Assembly (NCBI RefSeq): GCF_900090225.1
Contig: NZ_FMHY01000002.1
Coordinates: 3,348,001 to 3,412,000 of the forward strand
From: Micromonospora eburnea
Lineage (GTDB): Bacteria; Actinomycetota; Actinomycetes; Mycobacteriales; Micromonosporaceae
DNA: 64,000 bases
Direction: 5' to 3'
Part shown: one piece after another, positions 8,768 through 15,890 of the stretch
Numbering within the stretch: the first letter of the stretch is position 1
Layout: each line of letters opens with the position of its first letter
Program-made: the position numbers and the translations under genes
The notes under the pieces: model-generated
Told to the model about the DNA's origin: nothing
What the model saw: only the letters and a program-made list of their open reading frames with translations
Databases searched by the model: none

Positions 8768-9363
8768 GCGCCACCCGGGACTGGCGGGACACCCTGCGCG
8801 AGGCCACCGACCTGGCGCTGCTCGGCTTCGCCCTCGCGCTGGCCGCCCTGCCGGTGCTCACCCTCGCCCCGGCCGTCGCCACCGCCAGCGCCGCGCTGCA
8901 CGACCGGACCGTGAGCGGAAGCTGGCCGGACGCCCGGACCACGTTCGCCCGGTTCGGCCGGGCGCTCCCGGCCGGGCTGGCGGTCAGCGCCGTCGGGTTC
9001 GCGGTCGCCGGCGCGATCGGTGCCGATCTGGTCGCCCTCGCCACCGGTCGGGTGCCCGGCGGTGGGCCCGCGCTGGCCGTCACCGCCGTCGTCGGCGTCG
9101 CCCTCCTCGGGTACGCGGGCCTGGTCGCTGTCGCCGTCGGGCACACCGACGGCCGGGGCTGGCGGGCCGCGGCCCGGACGGCGGCGCGTACCTGCCCGGC
9201 GCGGCCCGGCACCTGGGTGGCCGCCAGCGGGGTGTGCTGCCTGGCCGGCCTGCTCGCGGTGCTGGTCACCCCGATCGCGGTGCCGATCCTCGCCGGGTAC
9301 GCCCTGGCGGCCCTGCACGCCGTCGCCGCCCGCCGTCCGCTCACCCGCTCGGAGGCACCGTGA
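8764..9363 (+). CDS. YesL/DUF624-like small membrane protein
   Basis: A 199-residue protein with about four to five hydrophobic segments and Ala/Val/Leu-rich composition. Size, topology and position directly after a sugar ABC permease pair fit the DUF624 (YesL) family, found in plant-polysaccharide loci and of unknown biochemical role. It overlaps both neighbours (ATGA in front, GTGA behind), so it belongs to the importer operon. I recognise it by context and hydropathy more than by motif; a non-homologous membrane protein is possible. Confidence 0.6.
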   Translation: MSATRDWRDTLREATDLALLGFALALAALPVLTLAPAVATASAALHDRTVSGSWPDARTTFARFGRALPAGLAVSAVGFAVAGAIGADLVALATGRVPGGGPALAVTAVVGVALLGYAGLVAVAVGHTDGRGWRAAARTAARTCPARPGTWVAASGVCCLAGLLAVLVTPIAVPILAGYALAALHAVAARRPLTRSEAP

Positions 9364-10244
9364 CCGCTGACCCCCGTCCCGCCGCCCTGCCCGGGTCGGA
9401 CGGCGACCCACGGCTGGCCGTCGACGGCGTCGAGGTGGCCCGCTACGTCGTCCACCCCGAGCTGGACCGCCGGCACGGGCCCCGGCCGTACCTGCACCCG
9501 GTGCGGACCCTGGCCGGCACCCCGGTCACCGACGCGTTCCCCGCCGACCACGTCTGGCACCTGGGCGCCTCCCTCGCCGTGCAGGACGTCGACGGCACGA
9601 ACCTGTGGGGTGGCCGCACCTACGTGCGGGGCGCCGGCTACACCTGGCGGGACGACCACGGCGTCATCGCGCACACCGGCTGGCGGGAGCGGGCCGCCGA
9701 CCGACTCGACCACGACCTGCACTGGCGGGACCGGGCCGGCCGTCCGCTGTTGGCCGAGCGGCGCCGGCTCACCGCCACGCCCGCCGACTCCCGCGCCTGG
9801 TGGCTCGACCTGGACACCACGCTCACCACCGCCACCGGTCGGGACGTGCACCTGGGCAGCCCGGCCACCAACGGCCGCCCCGGCGGGGCCGGCTACGGCG
9901 GCTTCTTCTGGCGCGCGGTCGCCGAGGCGGAGCCCCGGGTCCTCACCGCGGACGCCGAGGGGGAGGAGACGGTCAACGGCAGCGCGGCGCCGTGGCTCGC
10001 GCTGACCGGCACCGGGCCGGGCGGCGGGGCGTACACCCTGGTCTTCACGGGGCTGGGGCCCGGTGACCGGTGGTTCGTGCGGACCTCGACGTACCCGGGG
10101 GTCTGCGTGGCCTACGCCTTCGACCGGCCCGCCACGGTCCCCGCGGGTGGGCCCCGACGCCGCCGGCACCGGGTGCTGGTCGCCGACGGGCACCTGGACC
10201 GCGCCGCCGTGGCGGACCGGCTCGACAGGTCGGTATGGCCGTGA
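9360..10244 (+). CDS. PmoA-family (DUF6807-like) protein
   Basis: A soluble 294-residue protein without a signal peptide. Visible features are an early H-P-V-R-T-L-x-G-T-P-V-T-D segment followed by D-H-x-W-H-x-G, the hallmark of proteins annotated 'PmoA family' (DUF6807). Despite the name they are not methane monooxygenase subunits; they recur in carbohydrate operons beside Gfo/Idh dehydrogenases and may act on sugar derivatives. The gene starts with GTG overlapping the previous stop and is the last of the operon. Confidence 0.72.
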   Translation: MTADPRPAALPGSDGDPRLAVDGVEVARYVVHPELDRRHGPRPYLHPVRTLAGTPVTDAFPADHVWHLGASLAVQDVDGTNLWGGRTYVRGAGYTWRDDHGVIAHTGWRERAADRLDHDLHWRDRAGRPLLAERRRLTATPADSRAWWLDLDTTLTTATGRDVHLGSPATNGRPGGAGYGGFFWRAVAEAEPRVLTADAEGEETVNGSAAPWLALTGTGPGGGAYTLVFTGLGPGDRWFVRTSTYPGVCVAYAFDRPATVPAGGPRRRRHRVLVADGHLDRAAVADRLDRSVWP

Positions 10245-10271
10245 CCGGGCCGGAGAGATTCCGCGTCTGCC

Positions 10272-10287
10272 CGGGGTGGTCACCCCG
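10272..10287 (+). terminator. Candidate terminator hairpin after the PmoA-like gene
   Basis: CGGGGTG and CACCCCG form a 7-bp stem with a very short loop 28 bases after the stop codon. There is no U-tract, as is usual in high-GC actinomycetes. Weak evidence. The rest of 10288-10450 shows no convincing gene. Confidence 0.35.
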
Positions 10288-10451
10288 ACCGAGGCGCAGC
10301 GGGCCCTCGACCACGGCCTGCGGTGGTTGACGGCGTTTCCGGCGGTCAGCCTCGGGCCGGCCTGGTTCCGGGCGGTAGCCGGGCCGCTGCCCGAGGCGCG
10401 CTCCGGTGCGGTGTCGGCCGTTGGGAGGAGGCGGGACGGGCCCGGCGGTAC

Positions 10452-10480
10452 TTGATATTTATGAATACATGTGGTATTAT
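10452..10480 (+). promoter_or_regulatory. Near-consensus housekeeping promoter with an inverted repeat
   Basis: TTGATA (10452-10457), a 17-base spacer and TATTAT (10475-10480) match the vegetative sigma consensus in an unusually AT-rich island. An inverted repeat AATAC-ATGTG-GTATT (10464-10478) spans the end of the spacer and the -10, a position suited to repressor binding. It faces the NTF2-like gene, giving a leader of about 110 bases. Confidence 0.7.
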
Positions 10481-10600
10481 GTCCGGTTAGGACTGGTAGC
10501 GTGGCGGCGCTCCCGCGTGCTGCGGTCACCGCGCCGGGGAGCGCCCGCTCAGCCGCGCCGGCCCACGGCGCGGTCGGTTTCCCCGAAAGGACCCAGTCGC

Positions 10601-11011
10601 GTGCCAGAGGCAGCCACCGTCGCTCTCGACACCCGTGTCCGTCGCTTTCTCGCCGCCCTGACGCCGGACGCCGACAGCGCGGACGCCCACGCTGTCGGCG
10701 CCTGTTTCGCCGATCCGTTCCTGGTCGCCGACGACACCGGCGCCCGGCCGGTGTCCCGCGCCGCCTTCCTCGCCGCCCTGCCCCGCCGGGAACGACTGTT
10801 CGCCGCCGCCGGATTCGGCCCTGCGGCGCTGGCCGAGGTCACCTGCCACCGCGTCGACGACCGGTACGTGCTGGCCCGCACCGAGTGGGACGCCGCGCGT
10901 GTGCACGGCGGCGCGCCGGTGCGGCTCGTGTCGTCGTACCTGCTGCACGACGACGGTGGGCGGTTCCGGATCGTGCTCTACCTCAACCACGAGGGCCTGC
11001 CCGGGGCCTGA
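10601..11011 (+). CDS. NTF2/SnoaL-like small protein
   Basis: A 136-residue soluble protein. It opens with a helix ending in D-A-H-A-V-G-A-C-F-A-D-P-F, continues with alternating strands and ends in a V-R-L-V-S-S-Y-L-L then F-R-I-V-L-Y-L segment, the usual cone-shaped NTF2-like layout (SnoaL or DUF4440-type). GTG start with GAAAGG upstream. It stands alone behind a strong promoter, between two sugar loci. The function is unknown; NTF2-like folds bind small hydrophobic ligands or act as isomerases. An in-frame extension back to 10406 overlaps the promoter and is not believed. Confidence 0.65.
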   Translation: MPEAATVALDTRVRRFLAALTPDADSADAHAVGACFADPFLVADDTGARPVSRAAFLAALPRRERLFAAAGFGPAALAEVTCHRVDDRYVLARTEWDAARVHGGAPVRLVSSYLLHDDGGRFRIVLYLNHEGLPGA

Positions 11012-11121
11012 GTCCCGCCGGCGGGCTCACCGCGGCGCCGGGGCCGGTGGCGCCGCCGGCCCCGGCGCGTCACTGGTGGCGGTGTCGGGCGCGCGTCTTG
11101 CCGCGAGCGAGCAGGCGGCGG

Positions 11122-11151
11122 TTCATTTCTTGCAAGAAGGCGACGTAGGAT
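11122..11151 (+). promoter_or_regulatory. Operator and probable leaderless promoter of the second lacI gene
   Basis: TTCTTGCAAGAA (11127-11138) is a perfect 12-bp palindrome with the central TGCA typical of LacI-family operators. It lies between a weak -35 (TTCATT, 11122-11127) and the -10 TAGGAT (11146-11151). The GTG start follows the -10 by 7 bases, so transcription would begin at or beside the start codon. This arrangement predicts autorepression. Confidence 0.6.
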
Positions 11152-11158
11152 TGCCGCC

Positions 11159-12160
11159 GTGACGAAACGGTTGACGGAGGTGGCCCGCAAGGCGGGCGTC
11201 AGTGAGGCGACCGTGAGCCGGGTGCTCAACGGGCGCGGCGGCGTGTCGGAGGCGACCCGGACCGCCGTGCTGACCGCCCTGGACGTGCTCGGCTACGAGC
11301 GCCCGACCAAGCTGCGCGGCGAACGGGCCCGGCTGGTCGGCCTGGTCCTGCCCGAACTGCAGAACCCGATCTTCCCGGCGCTCGCCGAGGTGGTCACCGG
11401 TTCGCTGGCCCAACGCGGGTTCACCCCCGCGCTCTGCGCCCGCACCATCGGCGGCGTGCCCGAGTCCGGCTACGTCGAGATGCTCCTCGACCACCAGGTC
11501 TCCGGGGTCATCTTCGCCGGCGGGTCGTACGCCCTCGCCGACGCCTCGCACGAGCACTACCGGCGGCTGACCGACCGGGGGCTGCCCGTGGTGTTGGTCA
11601 ACGCCGGCGTCGACGACCTCGGCTTTCCCCGGGTGTCCACCGACGACGCGGTCGCCGTCGAGCAGGCGTACGGCCACCTGCGCTCGCTCGGGCACGACCG
11701 GATCGGGATGGTGCTCGGCCCGGAGGGGCACGTGCCGTCCCGGCGCAAGTTGGCCGCGATGATCCGGGTGGCCGGCTGGGCCGGCGACACGGAGTACGTC
11801 GAGCGCTCCAGCTTCTCCATGGAAGGGGCGCGGGTCGCCGCGACGAAGCTGGTCGAGCGGGGCGTGACCGGCATCATCTGCGCCAGCGATGTGCTGGCCC
11901 TGGGCTCCATCCGGGCCGCTCGGCGGCTGGGTCGGGTGGTGCCGACCGACGTTTCGGTGGTGGGCTTCGACGACTCCGCGTTCATGACCTGCACCGACCC
12001 GCCGCTGACCACGGTGCGGCAGCCGATCGAGACGATGGGACAGGCCGCGGTGGACCTGCTGGTCACCCAGATCGAGGGGGCCGGCGTGCTACGCGACGAG
12101 TTGCTGTTCGAACCCGAACTGGTGGTACGCGGCTCCACCGCCCCGGCCCCCGGCCGCTGA
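11159..12160 (+). CDS. LacI/GalR-family regulator of the alpha-glucoside locus
   Basis: A 333-residue regulator. The LacI DNA-binding domain (L-T-E-V-A-R-K-A-G-V then A-T-V-S-R-V-L-N) is followed by the effector-binding domain, with the conserved V-V-G-F-D-D and P-P-L-T-T-V-R-Q-P segments near the C-terminus. GTG start, probably without a leader (the -10 ends 7 bases before it). It is followed by a strong hairpin and then the importer and GH13 genes; palindromes resembling its own operator precede both, so it is the likely maltose/alpha-glucoside repressor (inference from position). Confidence 0.9.
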   Translation: MTKRLTEVARKAGVSEATVSRVLNGRGGVSEATRTAVLTALDVLGYERPTKLRGERARLVGLVLPELQNPIFPALAEVVTGSLAQRGFTPALCARTIGGVPESGYVEMLLDHQVSGVIFAGGSYALADASHEHYRRLTDRGLPVVLVNAGVDDLGFPRVSTDDAVAVEQAYGHLRSLGHDRIGMVLGPEGHVPSRRKLAAMIRVAGWAGDTEYVERSSFSMEGARVAATKLVERGVTGIICASDVLALGSIRAARRLGRVVPTDVSVVGFDDSAFMTCTDPPLTTVRQPIETMGQAAVDLLVTQIEGAGVLRDELLFEPELVVRGSTAPAPGR

Positions 12161-12189
12161 CCGTCTTCCTGGCCCCGGACGAGGCTTCC

Positions 12190-12225
12190 GGCCGCCGACC
12201 GCTGCTCGCGGTCGGCGGCCGTTTC
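12190..12225 (+). terminator. Strong terminator hairpin after the second lacI gene
   Basis: A perfect 12-bp stem (GGCCGCCGACCG at 12190-12201, CGGTCGGCGGCC at 12209-12220) with a 7-base loop and a short T-rich tail begins about 30 bases after the stop codon. It separates the regulator transcript from the importer operon, which therefore needs its own promoter. Confidence 0.8.
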
Positions 12226-12230
12226 GCTTC

Positions 12231-12308
12231 ATGGTCAACGCCGTGTGCGGCATGCGGTGGTCACAGCCTGCCGCGAGGCCGCTTGTTGCCGCACCTGGAG
12301 TTGACCAT
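12231..12308. repeat. Widely spaced 9-bp inverted repeat upstream of the importer operon
   Basis: ATGGTCAAC (12231-12239) and GTTGACCAT (12300-12308) are exact inverted copies 60 bases apart, between the terminator and the importer promoter. They could close a large stem-loop or be two binding sites that loop DNA. No function is known. Confidence 0.45.
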
Positions 12309-12332
12309 CGCGCCGGCCACCCGCCGCGTCGC

Positions 12333-12386
12333 GTCTTTTCAAAAGACAGTCGACATCTTGCTGCGATGAGTCCGCCTCGTTACAGT
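12333..12386 (+). promoter_or_regulatory. Operator and promoter of the MalEFG-type operon
   Basis: GTCTTTTCAAAAGAC (12333-12347) is a perfect 7+1+7 palindrome, similar in its TCTT/AAGA arms to the palindrome before the lacI gene. It is followed by TTGCTG (12358-12363), 17 bases, and TACAGT (12381-12386), a plausible vegetative promoter. The operator sits just upstream of the -35. The leader to the ATG at 12476 is about 80 bases. Confidence 0.6.
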
Positions 12387-12475
12387 GGCTCCACTCACAC
12401 CCGGCCCGGGCGCAGCTTCCCGCGGCGGGTGCCTGGCAAGGCCATGGAGACACCCGTTCCCGAAGGGATGGACAG

Positions 12476-13855
12476 ATGTCCGTACCGCAGTACCGGAAGG
12501 CTGCGGCGCTAGCGCTCGTGGCCGGCCTGGGGCTCACCCTTGCGGCTTGCTCCACGAAGAGCGACGACGCGACGAAGGACGCCAGCGGCAAGGTCACCAT
12601 CACCGTCGACTGCCAGCCGGTCGGCGCCCAGAAAGAGCTGTTGCAGAACTGGAACGAGGACGTGGCCGAGTTCCAGCGGCAGAACCCCGACATCGTCATC
12701 AAGAGCGTCAGCGTCGGCGAGCAGTGCAACAACCCGCCGGACTTCACCGCCCGCCTCGCCGGCGGCACCATGACCGACGTGTTCTACGGGTACATGACCG
12801 ATCTCCAGCAGGTGCTCGACTCCGGTCAGGCGATGGACATCACCCAGTACGCCAACAAGGACACGATCCCCACCTGGGACAGCGTCGACCCGGCGCTGAA
12901 GGAGGTCTTCACCGACAGCGGCAAGCTCTACGCCGTACCGGTGAAGAACTACTCGATGGGCCTGGTCTACAACAAGGTCCTGTTCCAGCGGGCCGGGCTC
13001 GACGTGAACAACCCGCCCAGGACCTGGGCCGAGGTCCGGGCCGCCGCCAAGAAGATCTCCGCGCTCGGCAACGGCATCGCCGGCTACGCCGAGTACAGCG
13101 CCGGCAACACCGGAGGCTGGCACTTCACCTCCCTGCTCTACTCCCAGGGCGGCCAGGTGCTGACCCCGGACGGCAAGAAGGCCGACTTCAACAACGCGAT
13201 GGGCAAGCAGGTCCTGCGGAACCTCAAGGACATGCGGTACGGCGACAACAGCATGGGCGCCCGCCAACTGCTCCAGTGGGGCGACCTGTTGACCAACGCC
13301 GGCGCGGGCAAGGTCGGCATGTTCATCGGCGCGCCGGACGCCACCCAGGCGATCGTCAGCCAGTTCCAGGGCAGGTTCCAGGACTGGGCGATGGGCCCGC
13401 TGCCCGGCCAGGACGGCCCGGCGAAGGGGACACTCGGCGGTGGCGAGGGCTACTTCTTCAAGAAGGGCCTCTCCCCGGAGCAGGTCAAGGCCGGCCTGAG
13501 GTGGATCGCGTACCAGAAGCTGACGCCGGGCAAGGGCCAGTTCGACTACGTCCGGGCCAAGCCGCAGAACTACCCGGTGGGCCTGCCCCAGCCGCTGCTC
13601 TTCGCCAACGGGAGCGACGCGCAGAAGCAGGAACTCGAACTGCGCAAGGCGAACGCGAACGTTGACACCACGAACTTCGCGGCCTTCGAGGCGAACCCGG
13701 TCCCGATCAAGGGCGAGCCGCGCAACGCGCAGGCGATCTACGCGGTGCTCGACGCCGCGATGTCCGGGGTGCTGACGAACCCGAACGCGAACATCGACGC
13801 GTTGCTCAAGACGGCCGAGGACAAGGTGAACCAGCTCCTGGCCAGCGGGAGCTGA
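12476..13855 (+). CDS. ABC oligosaccharide importer, solute-binding lipoprotein (MalE type)
   Basis: A 459-residue lipoprotein with a short signal peptide and lipobox ending L-A-A-C (Cys about residue 25). The mature part is a family-1 extracellular solute-binding protein. Conserved positions such as the Y-x-V-P-V-K-N-Y-S-M-G-L-V-Y-N hinge segment fit oligosaccharide binders. It leads the operon of two permeases and a GH13 alpha-glucosidase, so the ligand is probably a maltose-, isomaltose- or trehalose-like alpha-glucoside. A stable stem-loop directly after the stop would favour more binding protein than permease. Confidence 0.92.
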   Translation: MSVPQYRKAAALALVAGLGLTLAACSTKSDDATKDASGKVTITVDCQPVGAQKELLQNWNEDVAEFQRQNPDIVIKSVSVGEQCNNPPDFTARLAGGTMTDVFYGYMTDLQQVLDSGQAMDITQYANKDTIPTWDSVDPALKEVFTDSGKLYAVPVKNYSMGLVYNKVLFQRAGLDVNNPPRTWAEVRAAAKKISALGNGIAGYAEYSAGNTGGWHFTSLLYSQGGQVLTPDGKKADFNNAMGKQVLRNLKDMRYGDNSMGARQLLQWGDLLTNAGAGKVGMFIGAPDATQAIVSQFQGRFQDWAMGPLPGQDGPAKGTLGGGEGYFFKKGLSPEQVKAGLRWIAYQKLTPGKGQFDYVRAKPQNYPVGLPQPLLFANGSDAQKQELELRKANANVDTTNFAAFEANPVPIKGEPRNAQAIYAVLDAAMSGVLTNPNANIDALLKTAEDKVNQLLASGS

Positions 13856-13861
13856 TCCGAC

Positions 13862-13891
13862 GGGTGGGGGCCGGCGCACCGGCCCCCACCC
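13862..13891 (+). ncRNA. Intra-operon stem-loop between binding protein and permease genes
   Basis: GGGTGGGGGCCGG and CCGGCCCCCACCC form a perfect 13-bp stem with a CGCA loop, beginning 6 bases after the binding protein's stop codon. Such hairpins between malE-type and malF-type genes protect the upstream mRNA from 3' decay or act as partial terminators, giving excess binding protein. There is no second promoter visible before the permease gene. Confidence 0.7.
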
Positions 13892-13936
13892 TCCACGCCA
13901 CCACCGTCCGGCTCACCGACTTCCGCAGGAGTTGCC

Positions 13937-14893
13937 TTGGCGATCACCACCGTCCCGGGTGCCACCGGCAGACCGGGTCGCCCCGCGCCGCCGTACCCGG
14001 CCGGGCCCGGGCGTACGAGTCTCGGCCGCAAGGTGCGGGACAACCTCACCGGGCACGCGTTCCTGCTCGGCGCGGTCGCCTGCTTCGCCGTCTTCTCCTG
14101 GTACCCGATGGTCCGCGGCGTCGTCATGAGCTTCCAGCGCACCCGGCGCGGCGAGACCACCTGGGTCGGCTGGGACAACTACGTCCGCATCCTCAACGAC
14201 CCCAGCTTCTGGACCGCCTGGAAGAACACCTTCTACTTCACGATCCTGGCGCTCGTCCTCGGGTACGCGATGCCGTTCCTCGTGGCGATCATGCTCAACG
14301 AGTTCCGCCACGCCAAGGGGTACCTGCGGATCCTGGTCTACCTGCCGGTGATGCTGCCGCCCGCCTCCGCGCTCTTCCTCTTCAAGTTCTACGCCTACGA
14401 CCCCAGCGACGCGGGCCTGTTCAACGCGATTCTCAAGGCACTGCACCTGCCGACGTCGGAGTGGATGCAGTCGCCCGGGATGACGATGCCGGCGATGGTG
14501 ATCGCGTCGACCTGGATGAACATGGGTAGCGCGGTGCTGATCTATCTGGCGGCGCTGCAGAACATCCCCGGCGAACTCTACGAGGCGGCCGAGCTCGACG
14601 GCGCCGGAATCTGGCGGCGGATCCGCCACGTCACGATCCCGCAGACCCGGTTGATCCTCGCGCTCCTGGCGATGCTGCAGATCGTGGCCACGATGCAGTT
14701 GTTCATCGAGCCACTGATCCTCGCCAACGGCGCGGGCGCACAGGACTCCGCGACCTCGGTGGCGTACCTCATCTACCAGCACGGGTTCTTCCAGAACGAC
14801 CTCAACGGCGCCGCGGCGCTCGGCGTGATCATGCTCGTGGTGCTGGCCGGCTTCTCCGCCGGCTACGTACGGCTGACCTCGAAACAGGACTAG
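13937..14893 (+). CDS. ABC oligosaccharide importer permease (MalF type)
   Basis: A 318-residue permease with about six membrane segments and the EAA loop E-L-Y-E-A-A-E-L-D-G-A. The start is a TTG at 13937, with AGGAG a few bases upstream (13927-13931); no ATG or GTG is better placed. A Pro/Gly-rich 30-residue N-terminal tail precedes the first membrane segment. Partner permease follows after 12 bases. Confidence 0.9.
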   Translation: MAITTVPGATGRPGRPAPPYPAGPGRTSLGRKVRDNLTGHAFLLGAVACFAVFSWYPMVRGVVMSFQRTRRGETTWVGWDNYVRILNDPSFWTAWKNTFYFTILALVLGYAMPFLVAIMLNEFRHAKGYLRILVYLPVMLPPASALFLFKFYAYDPSDAGLFNAILKALHLPTSEWMQSPGMTMPAMVIASTWMNMGSAVLIYLAALQNIPGELYEAAELDGAGIWRRIRHVTIPQTRLILALLAMLQIVATMQLFIEPLILANGAGAQDSATSVAYLIYQHGFFQNDLNGAAALGVIMLVVLAGFSAGYVRLTSKQD

Positions 14894-14905
14894 GACGGGC
14901 GAGAC

Positions 14906-15793
14906 ATGGCGCAGGACTCCGGCACCCGGACCCTCATCTCACCTACCCAGCTCAGGCGCGGGCGCGGGCGGATCATCTACTGGACGCTGCTCGCCGTCGT
15001 CGTGCTGGTGTTCACGCTCGTCTTCCTCGGGCCGCTCTACTGGATGGTCACCGGCGCGCTCAAGTCCGGCCAGGAGATCGCGCAGACCCCGCCGTCGCTG
15101 TATCCCAGGGACCCCCAGCCGCGGAACTACGCCGACGCGTGGACCAACCTGGACCTCGCCAAGCTGCTGTTCAACACGTTCTACTACGCGACCGGGGCGC
15201 TGCTGTTCCAGCTCGTCCTCGACACCGCCGCCGCGTACGCCCTGTCGAAGCTGCGACCGGTGCTCGGCAAGGTGATCCTCGGCATGATGCTGGCGACGCT
15301 GATGATCCCGGCGATGGTCCTCATCGTCCCGCAGTACGTGACCGTGATCGACCTGCCGATCCTGCACCTCAACCTGCTCGACTCGCCGTTCGCGATCTGG
15401 CTGCCCCTGGTCGCGAACGCGTTCAACATCTTCCTGCTGAAGCGGTTCTTCGACTCGATTCCGGAGGAGCTGATGTCGGCGGCGGTCATGGACGGGGCGA
15501 CGCCGCTGCGCACCCTGTGGTCGATCATCCTGCCGATGTCGCGCCCCATCCTCGGCGTGGTCTCGATCTTCGCCGTGACCGCGGTCTGGAAGGACTTCCT
15601 CTGGCCCAAACTGGTCATGCCGTCGCCGGAGACCCGGACGGTCAGCGTCGGCATCTACGCCTTCTCCGGCGGCACGCCGATGAACGTCGTGATCGCCGCG
15701 TCGGTGATCGCCGCGATCCCGACCGTCGTCATCTTCCTGATCTTCCAACGGAACATCATGTCCGGCCTGACCACCGGCGGCCTCAAGGGATAG
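14906..15793 (+). CDS. ABC oligosaccharide importer permease (MalG type)
   Basis: A 295-residue permease with six predicted membrane segments and an EAA-like loop (P-E-E-L-M-S-A-A-V-M-D-G-A). The usual C-terminal G-L-T-x-G-G-L-K-G ends the protein. Belongs with the preceding permease; no ATPase gene is nearby, so a shared MsiK-type ATPase is assumed from family knowledge. Confidence 0.92.
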   Translation: MAQDSGTRTLISPTQLRRGRGRIIYWTLLAVVVLVFTLVFLGPLYWMVTGALKSGQEIAQTPPSLYPRDPQPRNYADAWTNLDLAKLLFNTFYYATGALLFQLVLDTAAAYALSKLRPVLGKVILGMMLATLMIPAMVLIVPQYVTVIDLPILHLNLLDSPFAIWLPLVANAFNIFLLKRFFDSIPEELMSAAVMDGATPLRTLWSIILPMSRPILGVVSIFAVTAVWKDFLWPKLVMPSPETRTVSVGIYAFSGGTPMNVVIAASVIAAIPTVVIFLIFQRNIMSGLTTGGLKG

Positions 15794-15890
15794 CCCCGGA
15801 CACGCCGACGCGCGACCAACGACCGTTCGCCCGACAACACCCTCAGGTCCGGCGAACCCACCGACGTACCAACGCAGAAAGCAGGTGCTC

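Noticed and set aside
9360..10244. Methane monooxygenase subunit from the PmoA name
   Set aside because: The protein is soluble, lacks membrane segments and sits in a sugar operon; the name is historical.
10288..10450. Hidden gene in the gap after the PmoA-like gene
   Set aside because: Short frames exist but none has a ribosome site, start or recognisable composition, and the following promoter explains the region as non-coding.
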